This document shows, one piece after another, positions 24,325 to 35,658 of a DNA stretch of 64,000 nt. The first letter of the stretch is position 1. Each line of letters begins with the position of its first letter. This DNA is from Luzula sylvatica (taxonomy: Eukaryota; Streptophyta; Magnoliopsida; Poales; Juncaceae). The position numbers and the translations under genes are program-made. The notes beneath the pieces are model-generated. The model ran no database searches, was not told where the DNA came from, and saw nothing but the letters and a program-made list of their open reading frames with translations. The stretch spans positions 76,333,087-76,397,086 of the forward strand of contig OX326956.1 of assembly GCA_946800325.1 (NCBI GenBank), read 5' to 3'.

Positions 24325-25720
24325 CTAGGAACTACCTTTCTTTGACTTCTTTTCCTCCTCTTCAATCAACTTGTCTCTCTCCTTCTCCTCGCGCCTCCTC
24401 GTCTCCTCCTCCAAAGCCTTCTCTTCCTCCTCTCTCTGCTTTCTCTCTGCCTCTTCTCTCTCCCTCTTCTCGTCTTCTCTCTCCTCCATCTCGTCCAACA
24501 CGGCAAATTCCTTCTCGGCTGCCATGGCAGTCACGATCGGGTCCCGCAATTCAGAAATTAATCCTCCTCCCACTTTATATTCCTTCTCGTCTCCTATTAA
24601 AAAGAGTCTCTGGTCCGGCCCCGATACCATTGGTATATCCACCGCTAGAAGCTTCATATCGTACTACAAAAACGATACATTTCAAAAAAAAACTTCGATT
24701 CTCAGTAATAAATTAATTAATTAAATTACCTGGCCTTTTTTCTTTTTGACCTCGACGCTGACAAGGCCTCTTCTCTCACTTCCCCTAATTGGGAAAATCA
24801 AAAAGCATCTTTTTCCACCGAGTTTCAGTTTAAAATCCTTCAATTTGGGCCCGCCTCCAGACATGATGTAAGCCCTAACTTCGGTACCGGTTAATGGAGC
24901 TCCCATTACTTCGAGTATGGCTGGAGAAGTATTTAATTTCCTCATTGCAATTCGGTACACTCTGTCAGGATTTATCGTGAATCTCGATCGCAAATACATT
25001 CCCTAAAATATACAAATTTTAAAATTACAATGTTAAGGTACTGATTACTCTTCGCTAAAACGAATATTTTGTTGTAGTTTCACTTACGGCGAAAGCAACC
25101 ATTGCAGTGGCAAGAGCGAGGAATCCGTACTTGGCTAAGCCTTCTGAAATGCCAACAGTCATATCGGCAATGGTGAACATTGTTTTCCATAAGATTATGC
25201 ATACAATTAGTGCCCCAAATCCTACTACCACCATGTAATTGTTCTTCCAGAATGCCTCGATTTGTAATCCAACTGCACCCCTGTAGCGTGAAATTGCGGA
25301 TTTCACTGCGTTTAATGGCTTGTCCAGTACACTTTTCCCCGAATTGGAAGTATATTTGGATGAATTTGAGTTTCTAATCGAGAAAAATCGGATCGGTGTA
25401 GTTCTTCTCTGATTGAGTTGACCTAGACCTTTAATACCTGAACCGAAAGAGTCTAACTTTCTCGGTAATTGGGTAGTATGATGCCGCGAATTTGAAAATC
25501 CAGAGCGCAGAAACCCGGTTTGAGATAAAGAAGTAAACTTCTGAGACAGGAGGCGCGAAAAAATGCCGTTCTGCGAAGTAGCTTTTGCGATTGAGGTACC
25601 ATAGTGGGATACTTGATGGATTTGCGAAATATACGAACTTGGGTTGATTGGAATTGTCAGGTTTCGATAAGAACATAGTTTCTGGATGTAATGCATGGAT
25701 CTTCTCGAAGGATTCGCCAT
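24325..25720 (-). CDS. TIM21/COA1-like mitochondrial inner-membrane protein
   Basis: Three exons, 25088-25720, 24730-25002 and 24325-24663, give 414 residues. Residues 1-120 are rich in Ser/Arg/Gln/Tyr with few acids, as in a mitochondrial presequence. Hydrophobic segments follow at about 165-180 (NYMVVVGFGALIVCIILW) and 193-212 (KYGFLALATAMVAFAG). The next domain reads RVYRIAMRKLNTSPAILEVM, GAPLTGTEVRAYI, a small-residue strand, and YDMKLLAVDIP. This agrees with the Tim21/COA1 superfamily (A..KL...P...E.LG.PL). Family members act in protein import or cytochrome oxidase assembly; which applies here cannot be decided. The last ~75 residues form a Glu/Arg/Lys coiled coil (EEEEKALEEETRRREEKERD), absent from human COA1 and likely plant-specific. 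No defects are visible. Confidence 0.7.
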
Positions 25721-25906
25721 TAGAGGTTATCTATAAGCCAAAATGCAGATCAGAGAGTCGGCAGTCTGTGAAGACGGCAGAGAGAGAGAGAAAGAGAAGG
25801 TGGGCTTTTATGCACAAAGGCCCATTCATATCTTAGTCCAGATAAACTTTATTTTTTTTCAGGGGAGTTTAGTTTACATATTTACTCTTTTTTAAAGAGC
25901 TAACTT

Positions 25907-26191
25907 TTTTTTTTTTTTTGAAGGAGGAGAGCAATAGCCCTCTCTCGATATATTAAAAACAAAAATAGTTTGGTACAAGACACCACTTCATAGATAAGTA
26001 AAAAAGAAAGCACAACACAAAACTAGTAACACATTCAGCAGTAGTCTTCACCCACTCGCACCCTCTCAATTAAACTAGCCGTTTAACATTGAAGATGCCA
26101 TCGTGTTTCGTCCGCTTTGATGATCTCCAGCAGGGCCGTAATCGACATCGCTTTTGACATGAAAATTCTTCGATATTTGTATTATTCTCAA
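25907..26191 (-). mobile_element. LINE 3' end fragment (5'-truncated retroposon)
   Basis: A T-run at 25907-25919 is the poly(A) tail read on the opposite strand, followed by GAAGGAGGAGAGCAATAGCC, a sequence typical of plant LINE 3' ends. The insert is bounded by a perfect 15-bp duplication TTAAAGAGCTAACTT at 25892-25906 and 26192-26206. Only about 285 bp were inserted and no coding sequence remains. It lies about 190 bp upstream of the TIM21/COA1-like start codon. Confidence 0.92.
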
Positions 26192-26206
26192 TTAAAGAGC
26201 TAACTT

Positions 26207-28300
26207 ATTATCACAGACCCACAAAAAAAAATATTATACATCATAAATCAATTGATCCAAATAAATGTAGAACTATTATCATGATATTTGTATTATTCTT
26301 AAAAATATATCAATAAAATATTTTCATTAAAAAAACACCAAAAATTTGCAAATTGAAGCGACAATTTTTCCCCATCAACCAGAAATAACGAAGAAACAAA
26401 GCAATAACATATAAATTCCGATTTTTTATTTTTTCTCTCTTGACTCATTTTTTTAAAAATTAAAATGGAAATAAAACTAATTTGTACTTGCCATATAAAT
26501 TATGTCAATGTCTTCGCTCTGAATTGAAATTAATTTTTGATAAGTCTAAATACGAGATTATTTTTATAAAAATGTTCAGAAAATCAAAGCATTTTATTTT
26601 TTTCGATTATATTGTGTCATAATTCAGAAGGATAAAATGATTTTTTGTGCAAAAAAATACTAAATTATATTACAATTTTAAAAAATCTTGGAAAGCGGTT
26701 ATTTTGAATCATTACTTTTTGTTTTGTTTAATTTTTCATGAAATTATTTTTTCTTTACTTTTTTATATTTTCAGAGGAACGTGGAAATTAATAGATTAGA
26801 ACCGATAACATTGTGAACTGGGGCAATATAATTGTCGGGGCCGGTCCTGATTGTATTTGCCTTTCCAAAAACAAAAATATATTTAGGAAAAGTTTCGAAT
26901 ATGGACAAAATATGTTCGAGATTCACCAAAATAGACAAACAAATTTGGAAATACCTGAACTAACGCCCTCGGCTTTGTCGAGAGGTAAAATAAACACGGA
27001 TGATACAATCACCGAATTATTCCACAAATTTAATCCCGAAATACACGTGTCATCATCTCAGCAATACAAATGAGTGAGTTGGATTAGACTTAAATGAGAT
27101 CCAATGACCAATTTAAACTTCAGTAACATGTTTGTGAAAGAATTCGGGGTTCCTTGCATTTTTGTAAAATGAATGTCATAATTTCAATAACATACAACTA
27201 AAGTTATTTTGCGTTGTCTTTCTTACAAAAAAAAAAAAATCTTAGAAAATGATAGCCAGAGGAAAGTGTAGATTGGAACCATACTATATGTAACTCAGAA
27301 TAAAGAAAAAGTTAAAATATATTTAATTATAAACTTTTTAGTACGATATACACAATAAATGACTGAAAATCATGAATTTTTTCAACATAAAAAGATAAAG
27401 TATAGAAAATGAACATGAAGATACTAATTTAATATGGTATGTTACAACACTATAATGCATTGTATGATTATGTAGACGATGTTTTATTAAATTTCTCTTT
27501 GTATTAAAATCTTTGTCACGATGAATATGTTGGGCCATGATTTTTTTTATCATCAAAACTAATTCAAATTACTAACGAACAATTTTAAGTTATGATTAAT
27601 TCAAGTACACACATGCAAAAAATGCACAAATTGAATATTCGAGATGAAGTTAAAAGACGTGCAAATACATGAAGACTTAAGAAATACACGAATGTATTAA
27701 GAAATCGAAGATTGAAGATGTATTGAAGATCAAGAACTCGAGGAAGACGTTATCACAAGTAGATTCTCACACTCAATTTTACACTTAATATAACATTAGA
27801 GAAAACTTTTTCAAACTATACAATTATTTTAATATACCGAAAACAATTTTTTTATATAAAAGTTTGTTTCAGAGCATAGTCCATTCGAACATTACGGTAA
27901 ATCATTCGAACATAATAAATAGATTTCAAACCAAAGAACAAAACGTTTTTAAAATAACACAGTCCGTTGGACCAACCTTTTTCAGACGGTCGAACGGACT
28001 GTAATATACTATTTTTTACACTATCCGATCGAACGGTACTTTGAGCCGTCGAAGCATGGTTCATATCACCCGTTCGAACAAATCTTGGCGAATTTAGCCA
28101 GTTTAGCCTTGGCGTTTGAAAAAATATAACTTTAATTATACCATAATCAGTAGATAATTCAAAAAATATAATTCACCCTCCTCAGCATTAAATAATAAAC
28201 ATAAATAACTACGAACGAACGAATAAAAGTTATAAAAAGTCCATGTCACATTATCGACCGATCGAAACCAAAATGACAATGTGATTTTTTTTTGTAAATA
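26207..28300. other. Intergenic, no supported gene
   Basis: AT-rich. An ORF at 26813-27073 lacks a recognisable domain. A patch at 27880-28080 contains several inverted TTCGAAC/GTTCGAAC words (for example CATTCGAACATTACGG and CCGTTCGAACAAATC). This resembles the palindromic arrays of the solo LTR at 43976-46338 and may be a remnant of such an element. Confidence 0.45.
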
Positions 28301-28707
28301 TCCAAAAAATAACGTAAGTTAATGGTGTGAATAAATTTATAAATTTAAACCATGCAAACTTGATGAATTTAACATTTAATTAATGAGACACACGTTTTTT
28401 TATATTTTGTAAGTTATAAAATCATGTTTTTAGATATTATGGATTTTTAAATATCCAAAAACTGATTCAAGATATTGGCGTGAGTAAATTTATAAATTTA
28501 AACCATACAAACTTGACGAGTTTAATATTTAATTAACAAGACGCATGTCTTTTTGTATTTTACAAATTTTAAAATAGTAATATTAAATGTTATGTATTTT
28601 CAAATATCCAAAAAATGATGCAATTTGATGGTGTGAGTAAATTTATAAATTTAACCATGCAAAATTGACGAATTTAACATTTAATTAACACCACACGTTC
28701 TTTTATG
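28301..28707. repeat. 153-bp tandem repeat, about 2.7 copies
   Basis: Units begin with ATCCAAAAA-type sequence at 28301, 28454 and 28607, a spacing of exactly 153 bp twice. Conserved words in each unit include GAGTAAATTTATAAATTTAA and TTTAACATTTAATTAA. Identity between units is roughly 80 percent by eye. The third unit is interrupted at about 28708 by a small inverted-repeat element, and its missing end reappears at about 29020-29075 (TTTTGTAAGTTTTAAAATAG). Confidence 0.85.
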
Positions 28708-29015
28708 ATTCGAATTATGTCCAAAGAATTTTGGACAAGAATCCGACCAATATTTTTTGCCAACAATACGATTTTTGATCGAGTGATCAATAATTTTTAT
28801 AATAAAATATTACACAAAAACTCTTATATTAATTTAAAATTAAAAAATATTAATAAAAATGTTCATTTCTTTTTTATGAAAAATAGATCATTCATGTAAT
28901 TTTATTTTATGTTTTTGAAAATGATAAAAAGTCAACATAAAAAAATCATATTAAAATCTTGTAATTAGGAAGGATTTTGTACATATTCATGTTCACAATT
29001 CTTTGGACATGATTC
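28708..29015. mobile_element. Small TIR element inside the third tandem-repeat unit
   Basis: The left end GATTCGAATTATGTCCAAAG and right end TTTGGACATGATTCGGATA are imperfect inverted repeats of about 35 bp. The element separates two parts of one 153-bp unit. The internal sequence is AT-rich with no valid gene. I could not settle the target duplication, so its superfamily is open. Confidence 0.6.
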
Positions 29016-29075
29016 GGATATTTTCTATTTTGTAAGTTTTAAAATAGTTATTTTAGATATACTGGATCTTTAAAA

Positions 29076-30950
29076 GATAATGTAAATTTAGTGATTGTCA
29101 ATTTCTTGGGTAACAAATCCAAGACCGAGAACAAGACAACGAAGATGGCTCGGCCTACCTTTCTCAAAAGCCTATTTTTCTTCTCTCCAGTTTCTACAAA
29201 CTGGACACATACCCAATATTTCTTATTTTTCAAATGTCAACATCTAATGATTAAAAATAAGCAAGTAATTGACATATCAACAAATTATTTCATTTACAAT
29301 AACTTCTTTTTATGCTTTAATACCATAATTGTTAATATTATTTTAGTAACTCATAATATATTTGATTGAATATTCGAAGTTCAAAACGAAAGTAAAGAAA
29401 TAGAAGTTGTCAATACTATTATTGTGAGTTTCATTTTTTTGTAAATATCATTTTCTTCGTTTGTATTACTTAGGGGATGTTTGTTTTGCAGTAACTGTTG
29501 CAGTTAGTAGTTACACTTATTGTAGTTTGCTAAACAAAATTATTTGATTTGATTTGATATATTCATCAAACTCTTGCAGTTTCACCTTCCATAAAATTCC
29601 TCTACTGCTGCAACTCGACTTCACCCCAAAACTACATGAGTCCAGGTTAAAGAAAAAAGAGATTGACGGGAAAAAAATAAAACTGCCTCCATCTTCTTAT
29701 TTTGTCCAGAACTATTTTCTTTTTCTTTTTCTCGTGCGACAAAGCAAGGTCTGAACTTCAAAAATCATTTATCTCTTACGACAAAGCAGATATGTTCTTA
29801 AAATTTAATTATACTCTTCAAGAGGATTGGATTATTAATTACGCGATGAGAACATCGGAGTAGGTGATTATTTGTGATATTAAATCTATTACGTAAGAGT
29901 CTTGTTTTTTGTTTGGCTTGTAATGTGATGATATAATTTATTTATGATATTATGTTTTGGATGATTATTCGTTTTTGGTTAAATTAAAATCTTATGTCAA
30001 ATAGTTAATTGTTAAATTTATTTGAAAATTTTAGTACATATAAATCTTGAAATTCCATAATTCAATTACATCGACCAAAACCTAAAAACTATAGTAGTTT
30101 CATTTTAATGAATCTAAACATTAAAATTTGAAATGCAATTTCAAAAAGTCGACTTGCGAAAGATTAATTTATTTCATGTAATTTCTAATGTGATTACCCA
30201 AAAATATGCTAATAGAAAAACTCTACACCTACCGAATTATTTCATATTAGGTACTATAAGCAATATAATGGCATTTAAGATACGGGCCCCACTCAATTTA
30301 TTCATTCAAATATAAATTAAAATATAATTCGGAGTGATTCGGTGTTTTATTTCCGTGAGTGTATCATGGCCGTTACATAATATAATATAAAAAACTTCAA
30401 ATATAAAATTAATTATCTCAACAACTTTCTTATTTTATTATATTATATAATTAAATGATCTAAAATATATCATCATTGCATATATCTTATAAAATATATG
30501 CACTAAAGTAATGGAACCATCCATTATTATTAAATGGAGAAAAGTTAGTGCACGCGAAAAATCCGAGACCATTTCCAAACTTTCATTCTCTTATATCTTA
30601 TATAAATATCTATATATGTAAGGGGTCACAAAGTATATTTATAATCATTTGTTATTTATATCCGTTTACTTTTAAACAAAGAAATTGTTGGACAAATCCC
30701 AACTCTCTCCCATAAAATTTGATAACGTAATTAAGACGACGTTTTAAAAATTAATATATTAGTTAATAATTTGATATTTTTATTGAAGGTCAAATCATAT
30801 ATTAAAATAATTAAATTATAATATTTATCTATTTATTTTTAAATTATTAAGTTATATTGGGGAATTAAATTTTCTGGAGGAAAATTCTAGGAGATATAAT
30901 AATACAACACTACTCTTTAAATAAATAAAAGATCTTTAATTATTTTATTT
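29076..30950. other. Intergenic, no supported gene
   Basis: AT-rich sequence. Predicted ORFs (for example 29091-29369) lack domains. At 29471, TTAGGGGATGTTTGTTTTG looks like a MITE left end, but a right end was not found. Confidence 0.45.
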
Positions 30951-31179
30951 GCTCTTCCCACCTTTCAATCCTTCTCTTCGCAGTAACATCTGAAAGCTGA
31001 AAGAAACTCCCCATTACCACAAAAGCAAGCATAATTACTCAAAAATCCATCGGAAGTGGCACGAAGAACCAAAATCTGAATCCCTCGTAGTTCTGGGTCT
31101 GCGTGAAGAACCGAAAGATTTGAGCTTTCTTTCAGAAGAAGTAATTTATTTGTCAGGTTAGGTTTTTTGGAATAGATCG
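30951..31179 (+). promoter_or_regulatory. Leader of the RING ligase gene
   Basis: Less AT-rich than the upstream DNA, and leads directly into the start codon at 31180. Probably the 5' UTR; no splice site is needed to explain it. Confidence 0.4.
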
Positions 31180-32522
31180 ATGCAACCAGCTGGTGATTCT
31201 CCGGTACCGTCCGGTGGTGGATTGGAGTCTATTGGTGGTGGTAGTACGAGACGGTATGGTATGAATTTCTCTACTTCGAGTCTCCTTCAGGCCCCTCTGT
31301 CAGCTCTTCTTGAATATTCTGGAATTCTTCAGACTCGGTCGAATCATCAAGAAATTTCAGGTTTCTTTCTATAATCTTTCTTTGTATTGTTTCTTTAGTA
31401 AATCTTGCTGCTAATTTCACTAGTTAAATCCTAATTAGACCCTATTTTCTTGAACAATAAGTTAAGAACTGAAACTGATAAGGGCCCTGGATCGAAGTGA
31501 ATTGTACTATTCAGCTTAAAGTTTCATTCATAATGATTAAACCTTTGAAATTGGCAATCATTTAAGAATCTATTGATCATTTTTTTTAAATTACATTAAA
31601 ATTTCTCAAATTTCCTCTCTTTTTTACTTATTCACAACACTTTTGTAGATTCTCCTATCGAGCCAGTCCTTCGTTCAAGTTCAACCGGTGATGGCGAGGT
31701 GGCAATACGAATAATTGGGTCCAGCGAATCACCAGAGAGAGAAAGGAGTACTTTCCGAATTCCAAACCCTAATTCAATCCACACATCTCCCTCCGAACCA
31801 AACCTAGTCGCTCTAGAGAGAGAAAGCAATTCCCAAAACCCTAATCCTATCAACAACACAACAATACATCCTTCTCTCTCTACCTCAGCATTATTGGGTC
31901 TGAATCAAAGAGGAGAGACTGGCAATACCCAAACCCCTGATTCTAACGGCACGGATTTCGATGCAAGAGAGACTGGTACCAATGGTGGGTCTACGTACCA
32001 GAGATATGATATACAACAAGTTGCGAAATGGATCGAGCAAATATTACCTTTTTCTATACTATTATTGGTTGTCTTTATCAGACAACACTTGCAAGGTAAT
32101 TTATTATTTAAATTTCCTGAGAATATAAGGGTTTAATTGCAAATTTTGTAATGTTTGAATTTATTGTGTAGGGTTTTTTGTTACTATATGGATTGCGGCG
32201 GTTATGTTCAAGTCTAATGACGTGCTAAAGAAACAAACTGCTTTAAAGGTTATTATTATATTTAAACATGAAATATTTGTATTTTTCTTAATTTGGAATT
32301 TGTATTTATTAATGTAGGGAGAGAGAAAGATAAGTGTGCTAGTAGGGATTACGATGGTATTTATATCGCATGTGTTTGGTGTATATTATTGGTACAGAAA
32401 AGACGATTTAATGAAGCCTCTCGTCATGCTTCCTCCTAAAGAAATCCCCCCTTTTTGGCACGCCATTTTCATCATCCTTGTCAATGGTAATTTATTATTA
32501 ATAATAATAAAAATTAAATTAA

Positions 32523-32558
<36 letters not shown>

Positions 32559-33442
32559 TTTCTGTACCAGATACATTGGTACGCCAAGTAGCCATGATAG
32601 CGAAATGCATGATTCTCATGTATTACAAAAATAGCAAGGGCCGTAACTACAGAAGACAGGTATTTCTGTAATTTTGTATCTTTTTGCAAATTCATTTTAT
32701 TCAATGTTTCTATGTTATTTACTTTTATTTTTTATTTTTTTGGTATAGGGTCAAATATTGACCGTGGTGGAATATTTACTACTTCTGTACCGGGCTTTGT
32801 TACCGACTCCTGTTTGGTACCGGTTCTTCTTGAACAAAGAATATGGAAGCCTTTTCTCTTCTCTCACTACGGGCTTGTATCTCACTTTCAAACTCACTTC
32901 AGTTGTTGAAAAGGTCTCTCTCTCTCTCTCATCTCATATTTTTGCAAAATTGTGATTAGGTTGAATAACAGTGAAATGAAATGAAATAACAGGTACAGTC
33001 GTTTTTGACGTCGTGTAAAGCACTGTCTCGGAAGGATATACACTACGGCTCATATGCTACTTCTGAACAAGTATTTCATTTTCTTATCCATGAAAAACCC
33101 TAAAATTTATGATATAATGTAATGTCACTAAAATGTGAATGATATGTAGGTAACACAAGCAGGAGATATGTGTGCGATATGTCAGGAGAAGATGCATGCT
33201 CCGATTTTACTACGTTGTAAACATATCTTCTGTGAAGATTGCGTCTCTGAATGGTATACTCTCTCTCTCTTTCTCTCTCTAAAAAGCGTTGTTTTTTTGT
33301 GAATTAATTAATATGCATTGTTAATGAAATTTTCAGGTTCGAGAGAGAAAGGACGTGTCCTTTATGTAGAGCGTTAGTAAAGTCGGCAGATTTGAGGTCA
33401 TTTAGCGATGGTTCAACGAGTCTCTTCTTCCAGCTTTTTTGA
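31180..33442 (+). CDS. RNFT-type multi-pass membrane RING E3 ubiquitin ligase
   Basis: Nine exons, 31180-31360, 31649-32095, 32172-32248, 32318-32486, 32571-32659, 32749-32913, 32993-33070, 33150-33253 and 33337-33442, join in frame to 471 residues. The first ~190 residues are Ser/Pro/Asn-rich and likely cytosolic. Hydrophobic segments follow ([54 protein letters not shown], and a long one around [12 protein letters not shown]). The C-terminal RING-HC spans C410-C447: CAIC at 410-413, then CKHIFCEDC, then CPLC at 444-447, with all eight zinc ligands present. This order matches RNFT1/RNFT2 proteins, ER-membrane ubiquitin ligases in animals; the plant role is less defined. A TAA microsatellite lies in intron 4 (32521-32557). 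No defects are visible. Confidence 0.92.
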
Positions 33443-34930
33443 ACAATACACACTCCATATATATAGTTTCTCTCTTTCTTGTTTTTCCCTTTCCTTTCTT
33501 GTTACTTTTTTTTGAGTTTGTTAACAGATATATTTCCATGGATTTTTATAAGAGATAGATATGCTACTACACATTATATTAGTATGTATATTCATAATGA
33601 TTTTCACTCTTATATAATATAGGGGGAGTGTTGGGTTTAGATCTTCTTTGCTGGTGTTACGCGATCATAAAGAAAAATAATAAAATAAATTTGTTTGAAA
33701 AACAAACAAAATAATATTGATTCAAAAGATAAATCGGTCACAGCAAGTTATAATATTGGCGATTTTTTTAAAAAAAAAATTCCAGTACTTCAGAAGTATA
33801 ACATGAAGTATTATGCTTGGCGTAATAAACTTTCATCAACTTATATTTTAAAATAATAATAATAATGTAATATGGGAGAAGTTTAAATTTCATTATACTC
33901 TTTAACAATAACAAAATATTGGGGAGATTAATTGAGAATGAATGTCTTTAATTCAATGCTATATTTTTTATTACAATGTTTTAAATTGCGATGTGACGGT
34001 CTGTAGCTTTCTGAGTGTGATTTACTAGTGACTTCCGTTATTGCGCTTTATAGCGGTACTATAACACCGCTATTTAATAGTTTATAGTATTGTGTTTTAG
34101 ATTTTTTTTACCGCTATTTTATAGAATACGTTATTGCGTTTTAGATATTTTTAGCTCTATTTAAATCATTGTTTTTTAATCATGCATGGTTTCTTTTAAG
34201 ATCTAAAACATCCAAATGGTTCTAAAATTATTATATATAATTAATTTGATATCAAGTCATATTTTTATGGCACAAAATGTATTTTGTTTAAAATAATTGT
34301 AATTTACACTATATCCTTAATAAAATCACATTCTGTATTCTTACTATTTTTTATTAGAAGTAAATATCATCAATACTTTCCTAGAAACGAATAGAATATA
34401 ACCACAAAAACTATACGTCCAATTATAATTCATCCTTCTTAAAAAAAAATCACCGAACTCAAAATAACACATTTTTATTTTCTATATATAAAATTTAGAA
34501 TTTATGTTCCGTGCAAAAAATATGAACATGTATGTCATTACATTCCATTATGATACCAATTTGTCCTATTTCATAATATATAAATTTTATATATGACATA
34601 ATTTTTTTCCGTCTAAGCGAACCATAAAAATTCAAAATAGTTATCATACTCACAAAAACATGCATTTATTATGCTAAGACCAACAATTAGCAAATTCATT
34701 ACAATATATACTATCTCAAAAATATCAGGTATGTCAATTATAATAAACATAATAAACATAATATAAATTAATAAGAATACATTCCATGCATATACAATGG
34801 AAATATTAATGTATTAATGAGTAAGTTGGATCAAAGTCTGGGCCACGTTATACTTGGGCCAAGCAAGAATAGTTCTGTTTACTTCTCTTTCTTAATCGCT
34901 CTTAAAACCGGAACCGAAATATGCTTTCTT
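33443..34930. other. Intergenic between RING ligase and U6
   Basis: Begins with the presumed 3' UTR of the RING ligase gene, followed by AT-rich sequence. A patch at 34000-34150 with repeated TATAGCGGTA/ACCGCTATTT words has local inverted repeats. No gene is supported. Confidence 0.45.
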
Positions 34931-34976
34931 AGTCCCACAGGTAAAGATATTATGTTGAATATATTGTTTATATAGT
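34931..34976 (+). promoter_or_regulatory. U6 promoter: USE and TATA box
   Basis: AGTCCCACAG at 34931-34940 resembles the plant upstream sequence element (RTCCCACATCG). TTTATATAG at 34968-34976 is the TATA box, about 25-30 bp before the RNA start. The USE-to-TATA spacing of about 27 bp is close to that of plant snRNA genes transcribed by RNA polymerase III. The 3' half of the USE departs from consensus. Confidence 0.75.
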
Positions 34977-34996
34977 CTGATGGATGACATAAATTT

Positions 34997-35016
34997 GTCC
35001 CTTAGGGGACATCCGT

Positions 35017-35048
<32 letters not shown>

Positions 35049-35098
35049 GGCCCCTGCGCAAGGATGACACGCACAAATCGAGAAATGGTCCAAATTTT
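34997..35098 (+). ncRNA. U6: U6 spliceosomal snRNA
   Basis: The full 102-nt U6 is recognisable: 5' stem-loop GTCCCTTAGGGGACATCC, the invariant ACAGAGA box (in GGAACGATACAGAGAAGATT), the AGC triad, GACACGCA and the 3' end GAGAAATGGTCC, followed by a T-run for Pol III termination (35094-35101). Compared with the plant consensus I see a changed loop base (CTTAGG for CTTCGG), T for A in CCGTTAAAATTGG, and C for T in CGCACAAATCG. The catalytic core is unchanged. It is either a functional variant gene or a young pseudogene that kept its promoter. Confidence 0.92.
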
Positions 35099-35101
35099 TT
35101 T
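35094..35101 (+). terminator. Pol III terminator of U6
   Basis: T-run immediately after the U6 coding sequence. Confidence 0.8.
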
Positions 35102-35658
35102 GAGTTTTTTTTTCTTGATTTTATCTGTATTTGTAATTCATTGCCATCTGCTCTTGCGATCTTTTGTTCGGAGAATTTAGGTTTTTCTTTCCAGATTTAT
35201 TGCTGTTTAGGGGTTCAATTTAATGTCTGTTTGGTTTTTTGCTACTTTCACCAGTTAGGGTTTCGATTTTCCTTTTTTTTATTTGTTTTTGATGAAATTG
35301 GTTAGAAATCTTTTCTCTTACGTTTTTATTTTCACTAATTTCTCTCAGTACGATTTGTGATTTGGCCAATTCATTCACTGACATGGCTGCTTTGTGCTTT
35401 CTGTTGCATTATTTGACCTCGTTTTCTTGTTTTGTTTGCATTTGGATTCAATTTTAATTTTTTTTGTTCTCTTGAGCTTAAAATTTCAGTTTTTTAGGCT
35501 AAATTTTGAACCTTAATGATCCCTAGCTTTAGGGAAATCTTAATAAAAATCCATGATAAACTCTTTTATATTCCACTAACAACAAAGAATGAGTTTTAAG
35601 TTCATCAAGAAGAAAGAAAGGAAGAAAAGACAGAAAAATACAAGCACATACACATCAT
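35102..35658. other. Intergenic, U6 to DUF247 gene
   Basis: T-rich sequence, probably including the 3' UTR of the minus-strand DUF247 gene. No gene is seen. Confidence 0.5.

Noticed and set aside
26813..27073. 86-codon plus-strand ORF
   Set aside because: No recognisable domain, no promoter context, and AT-rich composition like the surrounding spacer.
29471..29530. Possible MITE starting TTAGGGGATGTTTG
   Set aside because: A matching right end was not found within reach, so the boundaries cannot be supported.
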